Of a stretch of 64,000 nucleotides of DNA, positions 26,967-34,450 are shown piece after piece (the stretch's first letter is position 1; each line of letters begins with the position of its first letter). This DNA comes from HGM04593 sp045591315 (GTDB taxonomy: Bacteria > Bacteroidota > Bacteroidia > Bacteroidales > Bacteroidaceae), in the NCBI GenBank assembly GCA_045591315.1, contig JAZNSN010000029.1, positions 106,550 through 170,549 of the forward strand, read 5' to 3'. Position numbers and translations under genes: made by a program. Under the pieces are notes generated by a model. It was not told where the DNA came from, ran no database searches, and saw only the letters and a list, made by a program, of their open reading frames with translations.

Positions 26967-28106
26967 ATGAATATGGAATCACAGACACCGTACAAATACT
27001 TTGCGTTCATAAGTTATAACTCAAAGGATGTAGAGTGGGGCAAGCGCCTGCAAAGAAAACTGGAGGGCTATAAATTGCCTTCTACATTATGCAGCAAGCA
27101 TAATCTGGAGAAGAAACCTATCAACCCCGTCTTTTTTGCTCCGACTGATATACAGCCGGGCGGCCTCACCGCAGAACTTCAGGAACGGCTTAAGGCTTCA
27201 CGTAATCTTATCGTAATCTGTTCGCCTAATTCAGCCAAGTCGCAGTGGGTAGCTAAGGAAATAGAATTTTTCCACTCTTTAGGCCGTAGCTCGAATATAC
27301 ATTTCTTTATTGTAGCGGGCGAACCTCATAGCGGAAACCTTGACACGGAGTGCTTTAACCCTGTAGTAGAGAAACTGGGGCTTCCTGAGATACTTGGTGC
27401 CAATGTTAACGAGAAGGTTCATAGCTGGTCATGGCTTAACAGAGAACGCGCCTACGTACAGCTTATAACAAAGTTGCTAGGCATTGAGTTCGATTCAATA
27501 TGGCAACGCCACAAGAGACAGCTTGTATATAACATTGTCATGTGGACTGTTTCTTTATTGGCTGTTCTTCTCCTTCTTCTGCTTGCGTGGCAGGCCAACC
27601 AGCCGCGTGATGTGGAGGTCACAGTAAACGACTCGTTTGTCAACAGTGAACTTCCCTCTGCCGATAATGTAATCGTGACACTGGAACTTGAGAATGAAGA
27701 GCGCATAGATACAATTCCCGATTTGGGACATCCTGTCATGTTCAAGAATATTCCGGCCAAGTTCTTCAACGAAAATGCTCATATCAGTGTACGTTGCGGT
27801 TCATATCTTGCAACAGACACGATTGTGGTTCTTGAAGAAAAGCTAAATGTCTCTATAAGCCGTGATCCGGCAGTCTTCGGAGATGTGCATTTTTATGTGA
27901 AGGATAAGTTCGGAGAAGCCGTCGTGCCCGGTGTCGAGGTGGAGATTGCCGGTATAAAGGCTATCTCCGATGATGACGGCCTTGTCGAGTTCAAGATACC
28001 GCTTGAGAAGCAACGTCGGAGTTACGCTCTCTCTTCTTCGGCTGCATTGATGACCGATACGCTTTATATGCCTTGCAATCCTAATAGCGTAATAAGGCTT
28101 AAGTGA
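26967..28106 (+). CDS. Membrane TIR-domain protein with periplasmic beta domain
   Basis: A 379-residue protein in three parts. Residues 9-175 form a TIR domain: box 1 KYFAFISYNSKD, the loop region FFAPTDIQPGG, and SPNSAKSQWVAKEIEFF. Glu98 falls where NADase TIR domains such as SARM1 have the catalytic Glu after a WVxKE motif. Residues 187-208 are one strong membrane helix preceded by KRHKRQ, placing TIR in the cytoplasm. Residues 212-379 are predicted periplasmic and beta-rich, ending in a carboxypeptidase-regulatory-like module (GDVHFYVKDKFGEAVVPGVEV). This architecture would link an external signal, perhaps from the TPR proteins, to cytoplasmic NAD cleavage or TIR signalling. No effector gene follows. 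Confidence 0.88.
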   Translation: MNMESQTPYKYFAFISYNSKDVEWGKRLQRKLEGYKLPSTLCSKHNLEKKPINPVFFAPTDIQPGGLTAELQERLKASRNLIVICSPNSAKSQWVAKEIEFFHSLGRSSNIHFFIVAGEPHSGNLDTECFNPVVEKLGLPEILGANVNEKVHSWSWLNRERAYVQLITKLLGIEFDSIWQRHKRQLVYNIVMWTVSLLAVLLLLLLAWQANQPRDVEVTVNDSFVNSELPSADNVIVTLELENEERIDTIPDLGHPVMFKNIPAKFFNENAHISVRCGSYLATDTIVVLEEKLNVSISRDPAVFGDVHFYVKDKFGEAVVPGVEVEIAGIKAISDDDGLVEFKIPLEKQRRSYALSSSAALMTDTLYMPCNPNSVIRLK

Positions 28107-28142
28107 ATATTGTGATTATGGACATATTCAACAAACAATAAT

Positions 28143-28173
28143 TTTGCATAGCCTGTAACTTTTAGTAATTTTG
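28143..28173 (+). promoter_or_regulatory. Promoter of the S37 peptidase operon
   Basis: TTTG (28143-28146), a 19-base spacer and TAATTTTG (28166-28173) match the Bacteroidetes consensus fully. It separates this operon from the TIR gene upstream. Confidence 0.75.
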
Positions 28174-28235
28174 CATAAAATTATTCAGGATTTGTGATGA
28201 TTTATATAATTTATTGATAATAAAGTGATTAATAT

Positions 28236-29537
28236 ATGAACAAAAGATTCCTGTTTCTCCTTTCGTTCTTGTGCGTGGCTCTTTTTGCTTCGGCACAGGA
28301 GGTTGATGTAAAGAAAATGCTCGAAGGCATTGAGTCTGTAACTTCTATCGAAAAGATTGAGAAAGCGGACACTACACGTCAGTACTTTCTCATGAAGTTT
28401 ACGCAGCAGCTCGACCCGAAGGATGCTTCTGCCGGTACTTTCGAGCAGCGTATAATGCTCGGTCACCGTGGCTACGACCGTCCTGTAGTCCTTGTTACCG
28501 AAGGCTACGGAGCCGACTATGCATTCAAATCTCCCAAGTATATGGAAGAACTTACTCGTATCATGGACGCAAACATAATCTTTGTCGAGTACCGTTACTT
28601 CTCAGGCTCAATGCCGAATCCGTGCAATTGGGACTATCTCACAGTAGAGAACTCGATGACCGACTACCACAAGATTATAACAGCCTTCAAACCGTTCTAT
28701 AAAGGCAAGTGGGCATCTACCGGAATAAGCAAGGGTGGCTCAACTTCTATTTTCTTCCGTGCATACTTCCCCGATGACCTTGACGTATCGGTTCCTTATG
28801 TAGGCCCTCTTAGCGGTGCAGTCGAGGACGGTCGTCATGAATCATTCCTCGAAAGAGTGGGAACCAAGGCAGAGCGCGATGCCATACGCAACTTCCAGTT
28901 CGAACTCTTCAAACGCAAGGAGCGTCTGATGCCTATGTTCGATGCATATTGCCTTGAGAAGAACATGGTATTCCGCGTGCCCACATCTACTGTTTACGAC
29001 CTTCTTGTCCTTGAATACCAGTTCTCGATGTGGCAGTGGGGTACTCCAGTCAACACCATTCCGGCACTTGATTCCGATGATAAGGTGATTTTCGACTACT
29101 TTGTAAAGATGTGTGGTCCCGACTACTTTGCAGCAGGAAGCGATATCGAGTCTTTCTTCGTACAGGCATTGAAGGATTTCGGCTACTATGGCTATAACAT
29201 CGAGCCGTTCCGCAAGTATGTGAACGAGAATGAAATCGAGGGTTATCTGAGACGCGTGCTTCTTCCTGAGCAGTTTGCCGATGTTGAGTTCGACGACAGC
29301 AACTACCGTTTTGTTACGGACTACTATACAGAGAATGACCCGAAGATGATTCTTATCTACGGTGAGGTTGACCCATGGACAGCAAGCGGCATAACATGGC
29401 TGCGCGACCGCAACAAACAGAATGTAAAGGTATATATTCAGCCAGGCGGCAGCCATAGAGCGCGTATTCTCAACATGCCTGAAAAGATGCGTGACGAGAT
29501 ACTGGAGCAGCTCAACGAGTGGATGCAGTATAAGTGA
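28236..29537 (+). CDS. Exported serine peptidase, S37/PS-10-like
   Basis: Secreted alpha/beta-hydrolase peptidase; relatives in Streptomyces and Bacteroidetes are tripeptidyl aminopeptidases. It has a signal peptide (MNKRFLFLLSFLCVALFASA). The nucleophile elbow is STGISKGGS with G-x-S-x-G, the Asp is in GEVDPWTASG and the His in GGSHRAR near the C-terminus, so a full Ser-Asp-His triad can be placed. At 433 residues it is full length. First gene of an operon with an ABC ATPase (6-base gap) and a C-S lyase. Confidence 0.85.
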   Translation: MNKRFLFLLSFLCVALFASAQEVDVKKMLEGIESVTSIEKIEKADTTRQYFLMKFTQQLDPKDASAGTFEQRIMLGHRGYDRPVVLVTEGYGADYAFKSPKYMEELTRIMDANIIFVEYRYFSGSMPNPCNWDYLTVENSMTDYHKIITAFKPFYKGKWASTGISKGGSTSIFFRAYFPDDLDVSVPYVGPLSGAVEDGRHESFLERVGTKAERDAIRNFQFELFKRKERLMPMFDAYCLEKNMVFRVPTSTVYDLLVLEYQFSMWQWGTPVNTIPALDSDDKVIFDYFVKMCGPDYFAAGSDIESFFVQALKDFGYYGYNIEPFRKYVNENEIEGYLRRVLLPEQFADVEFDDSNYRFVTDYYTENDPKMILIYGEVDPWTASGITWLRDRNKQNVKVYIQPGGSHRARILNMPEKMRDEILEQLNEWMQYK

Positions 29538-29543
29538 TTCCTT

Positions 29544-30320
29544 ATGCGCAGGGCTGCTTTAGTCATTAAGGACGCATCGGTAGGGTACGACAGGGGAAAG
29601 AAGACAACATGCGTTGTCTCCGAAATGAATGCCACTATCTCCGGTGGTGAGCTTGTGGCCCTTATAGGAAGGAACGGTGCAGGAAAGTCAACTCTTTTGC
29701 GTACATTGGCTGCATATCAGCCGCCGTTGTCGGGAAGAGTGGAGTTTACAGGAACCGATGTCGGAGATATGAGCCAGCAGGATATTGCTCGGCAAATATC
29801 TGTCGTCTTGACGACGGTTCCTGCAGCATCGCTTACCGTAGAGGAACTTGTCTCATTGGGTCGTACGCCATACACCAACTTTCTTGGCCGTTTGAGAAAA
29901 GAGGACAAAGACGCTGTTGAAAAGGCCATGGAATTGATGGGGGTCGCTTCATTCGCAAAGCGAAGAATAGAGGAACTGAGCGACGGTGAACGTCAGAAGT
30001 GCATGATAGCGAAAGCATTGGCGCAAGAGACTCCTGTAATGCTTCTTGACGAACCGACGGCATACCTCGATTATCCGAGCAAGGTGCATCTCTTTGGAAT
30101 TCTAAAAAGGCTTGCCAAGGAAAATAAAAAGGCGGTGATTGTATCTACCCACGATCTTGATCTTGCCCTCAGGCTTGCCGATAAAGTATGGCTTGTCGAA
30201 GGAAAAAGACTCTATTGCGGAACAGTATCAGAGCTTGCGTCACAAGGGGTTATACAATCTTTCATAGACAGCGAGAACATACACTACGATGCGATAACGA
30301 ACAGAATAGAAATAATTTGA
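29544..30320 (+). CDS. FecE/BtuD-type ABC transporter ATPase without visible permease
   Basis: Cytoplasmic ATPase of the iron-siderophore/haem/cobalamin importer family. Walker A GRNGAGKST (residues 42-50), signature LSDGE (145-149) and Walker B VMLLDE (165-170), followed by AYLD and an H-loop in VSTHDLDLA. The typical partners, a FecCD permease and a binding protein, are absent on both sides. It therefore pairs with a permease encoded elsewhere or has been separated from it. Gap of 4 bases to the next gene. Confidence 0.92.
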   Translation: MRRAALVIKDASVGYDRGKKTTCVVSEMNATISGGELVALIGRNGAGKSTLLRTLAAYQPPLSGRVEFTGTDVGDMSQQDIARQISVVLTTVPAASLTVEELVSLGRTPYTNFLGRLRKEDKDAVEKAMELMGVASFAKRRIEELSDGERQKCMIAKALAQETPVMLLDEPTAYLDYPSKVHLFGILKRLAKENKKAVIVSTHDLDLALRLADKVWLVEGKRLYCGTVSELASQGVIQSFIDSENIHYDAITNRIEII

Positions 30321-30324
30321 GACT

Positions 30325-31497
30325 ATGAAATACAATTTCGACGAAATCGTGCCACGCAAGCACACCGATTGCTTGAAGTACGATAATGTAATGGAAATAT
30401 TCGGTACAGAAGAGGTTCTTCCTATGTGGATTGCCGACATGGACTTCAAGACACCTCCTTTCATTGTTGATGCCATACGCAAGAGGATGCAGCACGAAGT
30501 TCTTGGATATACCTATTGCTGCAGCAGATGGAAACCGGCAATACAGAGCTGGGTGTCGCGCCACTACGGTTGGGATGTGCAGCCCGAAGAAATCGGCTTT
30601 GTAGGCGGCATCGTTCCGGCAATATCGTTCGCGTTGCAGTGCTTTACAAAAGCAGGTGACAAGGTGCTTGTCCAGCCGCCTGTATATCACCCCTACCACC
30701 ACGTTACGCACGATTTGGAGCGTACTCTGGTGACAAGCCCTCTGAAACTTGTGAACGGCCAGTTCGAGATTGATTTCGACGACTTCGAGGAGAAGATAAA
30801 AGGATGCAGGATGTTCCTGCTCTGCAACCCTCATAACCCAGGCGGTCGTGTGTGGACTAAAGAGGAGCTTGCGCGCATGTGCCGTATATGTGCCGAGAAT
30901 GACGTGCTTGTAATCTCCGACGAGATTCACTGCGATATGGCACTGAAGGGCTACAAGCATACTCCGTTCGTAATGTCGTGCGAAGAGGCTAAGGAGCGTT
31001 GCATCACTTTCATGGCAGCAAGCAAGACCTTTAACATCGCAGGATTGAAGAGTTCCTATCATATAATTCAGAACGAGGAGCTTCGCAACCAGTATCATGA
31101 GTTCCTTCGCAAGAGCGAGCTCGATACAGCACATGTATTCGCTACTGGCCCGGTGGCAACAGCATACAACGAAGGCGACGAGTGGCTTGAGCAGATGCTC
31201 GAATATGTAGAGGCAAACATCGACTTCATGGAGCAGTATCTTAAGGAAAATATGCCGAAGATGGGCATGATACGTCCTCAGGCATCCTATCTTGTTTTCC
31301 TCGATGCACGTGGCCTCGGCTTGCCTCACGACGAGCTTGTCGAGTTCTTTATACGCGAGGCTAAGGTGGGCATGAACGACGGTGCCATGTTCGGCGAGGG
31401 CGGTTCGGGCTTCATGCGCATGAACCTTGGCTGTCCACGTTCTATACTTGTCAAGGCTCTTGAACAGATAAAGGGCGCATACGACAAGATTTGCTAA
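30325..31497 (+). CDS. PLP-dependent C-S lyase, MalY/PatB family
   Basis: Fold-type I aminotransferase-like enzyme. Family members cleave cystathionine or cysteine conjugates to pyruvate, ammonia and a thiol. The start KYNFDEIVPRKHTDCLKYD and LPMWIADMDF are typical of PatB. The substrate-binding region is CNPHNPGGRVW, Asp199 (VISDE) contacts the pyridine ring, and Lys234 in AASKTFNIAGL binds PLP. Length 390 residues. Last gene of the S37 peptidase-ABC ATPase operon, ended by a hairpin at 31519-31549. Confidence 0.94.
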   Translation: MKYNFDEIVPRKHTDCLKYDNVMEIFGTEEVLPMWIADMDFKTPPFIVDAIRKRMQHEVLGYTYCCSRWKPAIQSWVSRHYGWDVQPEEIGFVGGIVPAISFALQCFTKAGDKVLVQPPVYHPYHHVTHDLERTLVTSPLKLVNGQFEIDFDDFEEKIKGCRMFLLCNPHNPGGRVWTKEELARMCRICAENDVLVISDEIHCDMALKGYKHTPFVMSCEEAKERCITFMAASKTFNIAGLKSSYHIIQNEELRNQYHEFLRKSELDTAHVFATGPVATAYNEGDEWLEQMLEYVEANIDFMEQYLKENMPKMGMIRPQASYLVFLDARGLGLPHDELVEFFIREAKVGMNDGAMFGEGGSGFMRMNLGCPRSILVKALEQIKGAYDKIC

Positions 31498-31518
31498 GAG
31501 TGTTCTGTTGACAGTATG

Positions 31519-31549
31519 CGGAGCGTGCCGATAACAAAGGCATGCTCCG
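31519..31549 (+). terminator. Terminator after the C-S lyase gene
   Basis: Stem CGGAGC.TGCC paired with GGCA.GCTCCG around GATAACAAA, followed by TTTCTCATT. Confidence 0.7.
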
Positions 31550-31572
31550 TTTCTCATTATTTGCCGGCATAA

Positions 31573-31604
31573 TTTGCACCTCTGCAAAAAAAACTCTATC
31601 TTTG
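31573..31604 (+). promoter_or_regulatory. Promoter of the Nif3-zinc ribbon operon
   Basis: TTTG (31573-31576), a 20-base spacer and TATCTTTG (31597-31604) are a full consensus match. The RNA start is predicted near 31611. The extended reading frame that begins inside this promoter is therefore not all translated. Confidence 0.75.
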
Positions 31605-31630
31605 CATTAAGAATAATCTTATATCGCAAT

Positions 31631-32728
31631 TTGGTTAAGATAAAAGATATAGCGAATGCCCTTGAAATGTTCGCGCCTCTGCCGCTGCAGGATGGATTTG
31701 ACAATGCCGGCCTGCAGATTGGATTGACAGATGCGGAAGTTGCAGGGGTTTTATTGTGTCTTGATGTGACCGAGGCTGTCGTTGATGAAGCCATCGCATC
31801 GGGGTGCAATCTCATTGTATCCCATCATCCTCTTATATTTTCTCCTTTGAAGCGCATTACTGGCAACAGCTATGTCGAACGTTGTGTGCTCAAGGCTCTT
31901 GCAAACGGAATAGCGGTATATTCCGCCCACACCAATCTTGACAATGCTCCAGGTGGAGTCAACTTCAGGATTGCCGAGAAATTAGGGCTTGAGAATGTAC
32001 GTGTTCTTGTTCCAAAGGAAGACGCATTGCTTAAACTTGCTGTCTATGTTCCGGTTGCTCATGCCGATGCTGTACGTAAAGCTCTCTTTGATGCCGGATG
32101 CGGAAATATCGGCAATTACGGCTCATGCAGCTTTAATGTGTCAGGATACGGAACATTCAAGGCAACAGAAGGCTGCAATCCGTTCTGTGGTGCTGTTGGG
32201 GAACTTCACAAGGAAGAGGAGGTGCGTATAGAAACCATCTTGCCGGCTTACCTTAAGAACCGTGTCTTGTCTGCACTGTTAAAAGCGCACCCGTATGAGG
32301 AGCCGGCCTTTGACTTGTACTCTCTTGAAAACAGCTGGACAAGTGTAGGCTCTGGTTTAATAGGCGAACTGCCATGCGAGTACGACGAGGCTGATTTCCT
32401 TCAGCTTGTAAAGGATAAATTCCATGTCGGCAGCGTGCGTCATACAGAAATGCTGGGAAAGAAGGTAAGGCGTGTGGCTCTTTGCGGAGGTGCCGGTGCA
32501 TCGTTCGCTCCGGCTGCAATGGTTGCAAAGGCCGATGTTTACATAACTGGCGAGATGCGTTATCATGACCTTTTCAACTACTCCGGAAAGATGCTGATGG
32601 CGGTAATTGGCCACTATGAGAGCGAACAATATACCGTTGACATTTTCGCGGAGCTTATTGGTGAGAAGTTTCCCGAACTGAAAGTACAGAAGAGTATAAT
32701 AAATACAAATCCGATAAACTATTTGTAG
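31631..32728 (+). CDS. Nif3-like dinuclear metal-centre protein
   Basis: Member of the widespread Nif3/YbgI family of hexameric, dinuclear-metal proteins; biochemical role not settled. Seen: LPLQDGFDNAGLQIG, VSHHPLIFSPLKR with metal-binding His, HTNLDNAPGGVN, an inserted central domain as in the longer bacterial form, and the C-terminal GEMRYHD and GHYESE metal motifs. Start taken at TTG 31631 (LVKIKDIANALEMF), because a consensus promoter lies just upstream and the family begins with this KIKDI segment. It lies 29 bases before the zinc-ribbon gene. Confidence 0.9.
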   Translation: MVKIKDIANALEMFAPLPLQDGFDNAGLQIGLTDAEVAGVLLCLDVTEAVVDEAIASGCNLIVSHHPLIFSPLKRITGNSYVERCVLKALANGIAVYSAHTNLDNAPGGVNFRIAEKLGLENVRVLVPKEDALLKLAVYVPVAHADAVRKALFDAGCGNIGNYGSCSFNVSGYGTFKATEGCNPFCGAVGELHKEEEVRIETILPAYLKNRVLSALLKAHPYEEPAFDLYSLENSWTSVGSGLIGELPCEYDEADFLQLVKDKFHVGSVRHTEMLGKKVRRVALCGGAGASFAPAAMVAKADVYITGEMRYHDLFNYSGKMLMAVIGHYESEQYTVDIFAELIGEKFPELKVQKSIINTNPINYL

Positions 32729-32757
32729 GAATAATATTAACCTTAAATAAAAATAAT

Positions 32758-33576
32758 ATGGCAAAGAAAGACCCTGCTGATTACACAGTAGAAGAAAAAT
32801 TGAAGACACTCTATGAGTTGCAGACTATCCTTTCACAGATAGACAAGATAAAGATTCTCCGTGGCGAGCTTCCTCTTGAAGTAAAGGACCTTGAGGATGA
32901 GATTGTCGGCCTTGGTACACGTATCGAGAATATCAATAATGACCTCAAGACTATTCGTGAGAATATTGTAAGCTTCCGCGAAGAGATGGAGCAGGCAAAA
33001 AGAAGTATTGATAAATATACAGAGGACCAGAATAACGTACGCAATAACCGTGAGTTCGACCTCTTGAACAAGGAAATCGAGTACAACCGTCTTGTTATCG
33101 AGCACGATGAGAAGAAAATCAACGAAGCTAAGAGACAGGAGCAGCAGAAGAATGAGGACCTTGAGAAGTCTAACGCTCTTCTCGATGAGCGTCGCAAGGA
33201 CCTTGAGATGAAGAAGACAGAGCTTGAGGAGATTGTAACTGAGACAAAAGCAGAGGAAGAGAAGCTACGTGAACAGGCCCGTGATCTTGAACTGAACATT
33301 GAGCCACGTCTGTTGACATCGTTCAAACGTATCCGCAAGAGCTCACGTAATGGTCTTGGCATCGTTTATGTAGAGCGTGATGCATGTGCCGGATGCTTCA
33401 GCAAGATACCGCCACAGCGTCAAATGGATATCCGTATGAGAAAGAAAATCATCGTTTGCGAAAACTGCGGCCGTATTATGATTGACCCGGAACTTGCAGG
33501 TGTACAGCAGGAGAAGCCGGCTGAGGCACCAACCACAAAGCGCCGTGGTATCCGTCGTGCAGCAAAGGCTGAGTAA
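32758..33576 (+). CDS. Coiled-coil protein with C4 zinc ribbon
   Basis: A 272-residue protein with a long antiparallel coiled coil (about residues 10-190, rich in Glu, Lys and Arg) and a C-terminal C4 zinc ribbon (CAGCFSKIPP ... CENCG). This matches the family of Helicobacter FlgZ (HP0958) and chlamydial CT398/CdsZ. The basic tail RRGIRRAAK may contact nucleic acid. In non-flagellated Bacteroidales the role is unknown. Pairing with Nif3 is a common neighbourhood in this order. Confidence 0.92.
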   Translation: MAKKDPADYTVEEKLKTLYELQTILSQIDKIKILRGELPLEVKDLEDEIVGLGTRIENINNDLKTIRENIVSFREEMEQAKRSIDKYTEDQNNVRNNREFDLLNKEIEYNRLVIEHDEKKINEAKRQEQQKNEDLEKSNALLDERRKDLEMKKTELEEIVTETKAEEEKLREQARDLELNIEPRLLTSFKRIRKSSRNGLGIVYVERDACAGCFSKIPPQRQMDIRMRKKIIVCENCGRIMIDPELAGVQQEKPAEAPTTKRRGIRRAAKAE

Positions 33577-33594
33577 TAGCAACCCTTGCAATAG

Positions 33595-33632
33595 AAATAA
33601 TCATCGGACTGCAACCAGTCCGATGATTATTT
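33595..33632 (+). terminator. Terminator after the zinc-ribbon gene
   Basis: A perfect 16-base stem, AAATAATCATCGGACT with AGTCCGATGATTATTT, a GCAACC loop and a trailing T-run. Confidence 0.9.
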
Positions 33633-33732
33633 TTTATTACCTTTTTCCTTAAACGGCTTTTGGCTGCCCCTACATGCCATCCTCTGCATAAAATAAAATT
33701 AGGAAACAATTTTCATCGTTTCCTAACCTTAG

Positions 33733-33807
33733 GGTGGTTGATGGGATTCGAACCCACGACATTCAGAACCACAATCTGACGCTCTAACCAGCTGAACTAC
33801 AACCACC
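33733..33807 (-). tRNA. tRNA-His (GTG)
   Basis: A complete cloverleaf on the minus strand. The anticodon stem TCAGA/TCTGA encloses loop TTGTGGT with anticodon GTG, and the T-arm reads GTGGGTTCGAATCCCAT. The 5' end GGTGG... pairs one extra base (G-1 with C73), as expected for tRNA-His. CCA is not encoded. Confidence 0.97.
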
Positions 33808-33834
33808 ATGTAACTTTGATTTCTCAAAGTGTTG

Positions 33835-33866
33835 CAAAGGTATAACCTTTTTTGTTAATATGCAAG
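33835..33866 (-). promoter_or_regulatory. tRNA-His promoter
   Basis: Minus-strand TACCTTTG (33842-33835) with CTTG 20 bases upstream (33866-33863). The same TACCTTTG box precedes the tRNA-Arg gene in this window. Confidence 0.6.
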
Positions 33867-33972
33867 TTTTGTCACTTCTTTTTTTAGAGATATATGTTAT
33901 GAACTGTTAAATGGATTCAAGTATATCATTGCATACTTATTATTTGCTTACCTTTATAAAAATTTAAGAACA

Positions 33973-34407
33973 ATGAAGCACATACAATTGTCGGCATTTC
34001 TTCTTCTGGCAATATTTCTTATAACTCCGATAGAAGCAATGTCTCAAAAGAAAGATAAAAAGGACAAGATTGAGCAGCCTGAATATCCTGGAGGCTTGAA
34101 AGCACTTCATGAATATATAATATCTGAACTTCAATATCCTGAAGAGGCAATGCTTAACCATGAAGTAGGCGAGGTTCTTGTTGCCTTTACGGTCGGTGCT
34201 GACGGTCATTTGAGCGGTGTCCGTGTATTACGTTCTGTTTCCGAATCGCTTGACAAGGAGGCTATGCGCGTGATAAGCAAAAGCGGATATTGGTATCCCG
34301 GAAAGAAGAATGGCGAACCGGTACGGTTTGACATGTCAATACCAATAAACTTTAGAGTACTTCTAGAGCATAACCGCTTCGTTAACGACAATGGAGCTGG
34401 CAAGTAG
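33973..34407 (+). CDS. Small exported protein with TonB C-terminal domain
   Basis: A 144-residue protein with an N-terminal signal peptide or anchor (KHIQLSAFLLLAIFLITPIEAMS) and a TonB_C domain: ISELQYPEEAM, GEVLVAFTVGADGHLSGVRVLRS, LDKEAMRVI and WYPGKKNGEPVRF. It lacks the proline-rich periplasmic linker of true TonB, so it is a short stand-alone TonB-C protein of the type common in Bacteroidetes, with unknown partner. It lies 43 bases before the ATP-grasp-like gene. A TACCTTTA box (33949-33956) lies upstream. Confidence 0.85.
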   Translation: MKHIQLSAFLLLAIFLITPIEAMSQKKDKKDKIEQPEYPGGLKALHEYIISELQYPEEAMLNHEVGEVLVAFTVGADGHLSGVRVLRSVSESLDKEAMRVISKSGYWYPGKKNGEPVRFDMSIPINFRVLLEHNRFVNDNGAGK

Positions 34408-34450
34408 CAGGGGTGGAAACAGCCTGAGTGTATGATTCTCTGTTTCTGAT

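Noticed and set aside
30262..31815. A 517-residue minus-strand frame opposite the C-S lyase
   Set aside because: His/Cys/Leu-rich antisense of a well-supported PLP enzyme; it crosses the terminator and the next promoter.
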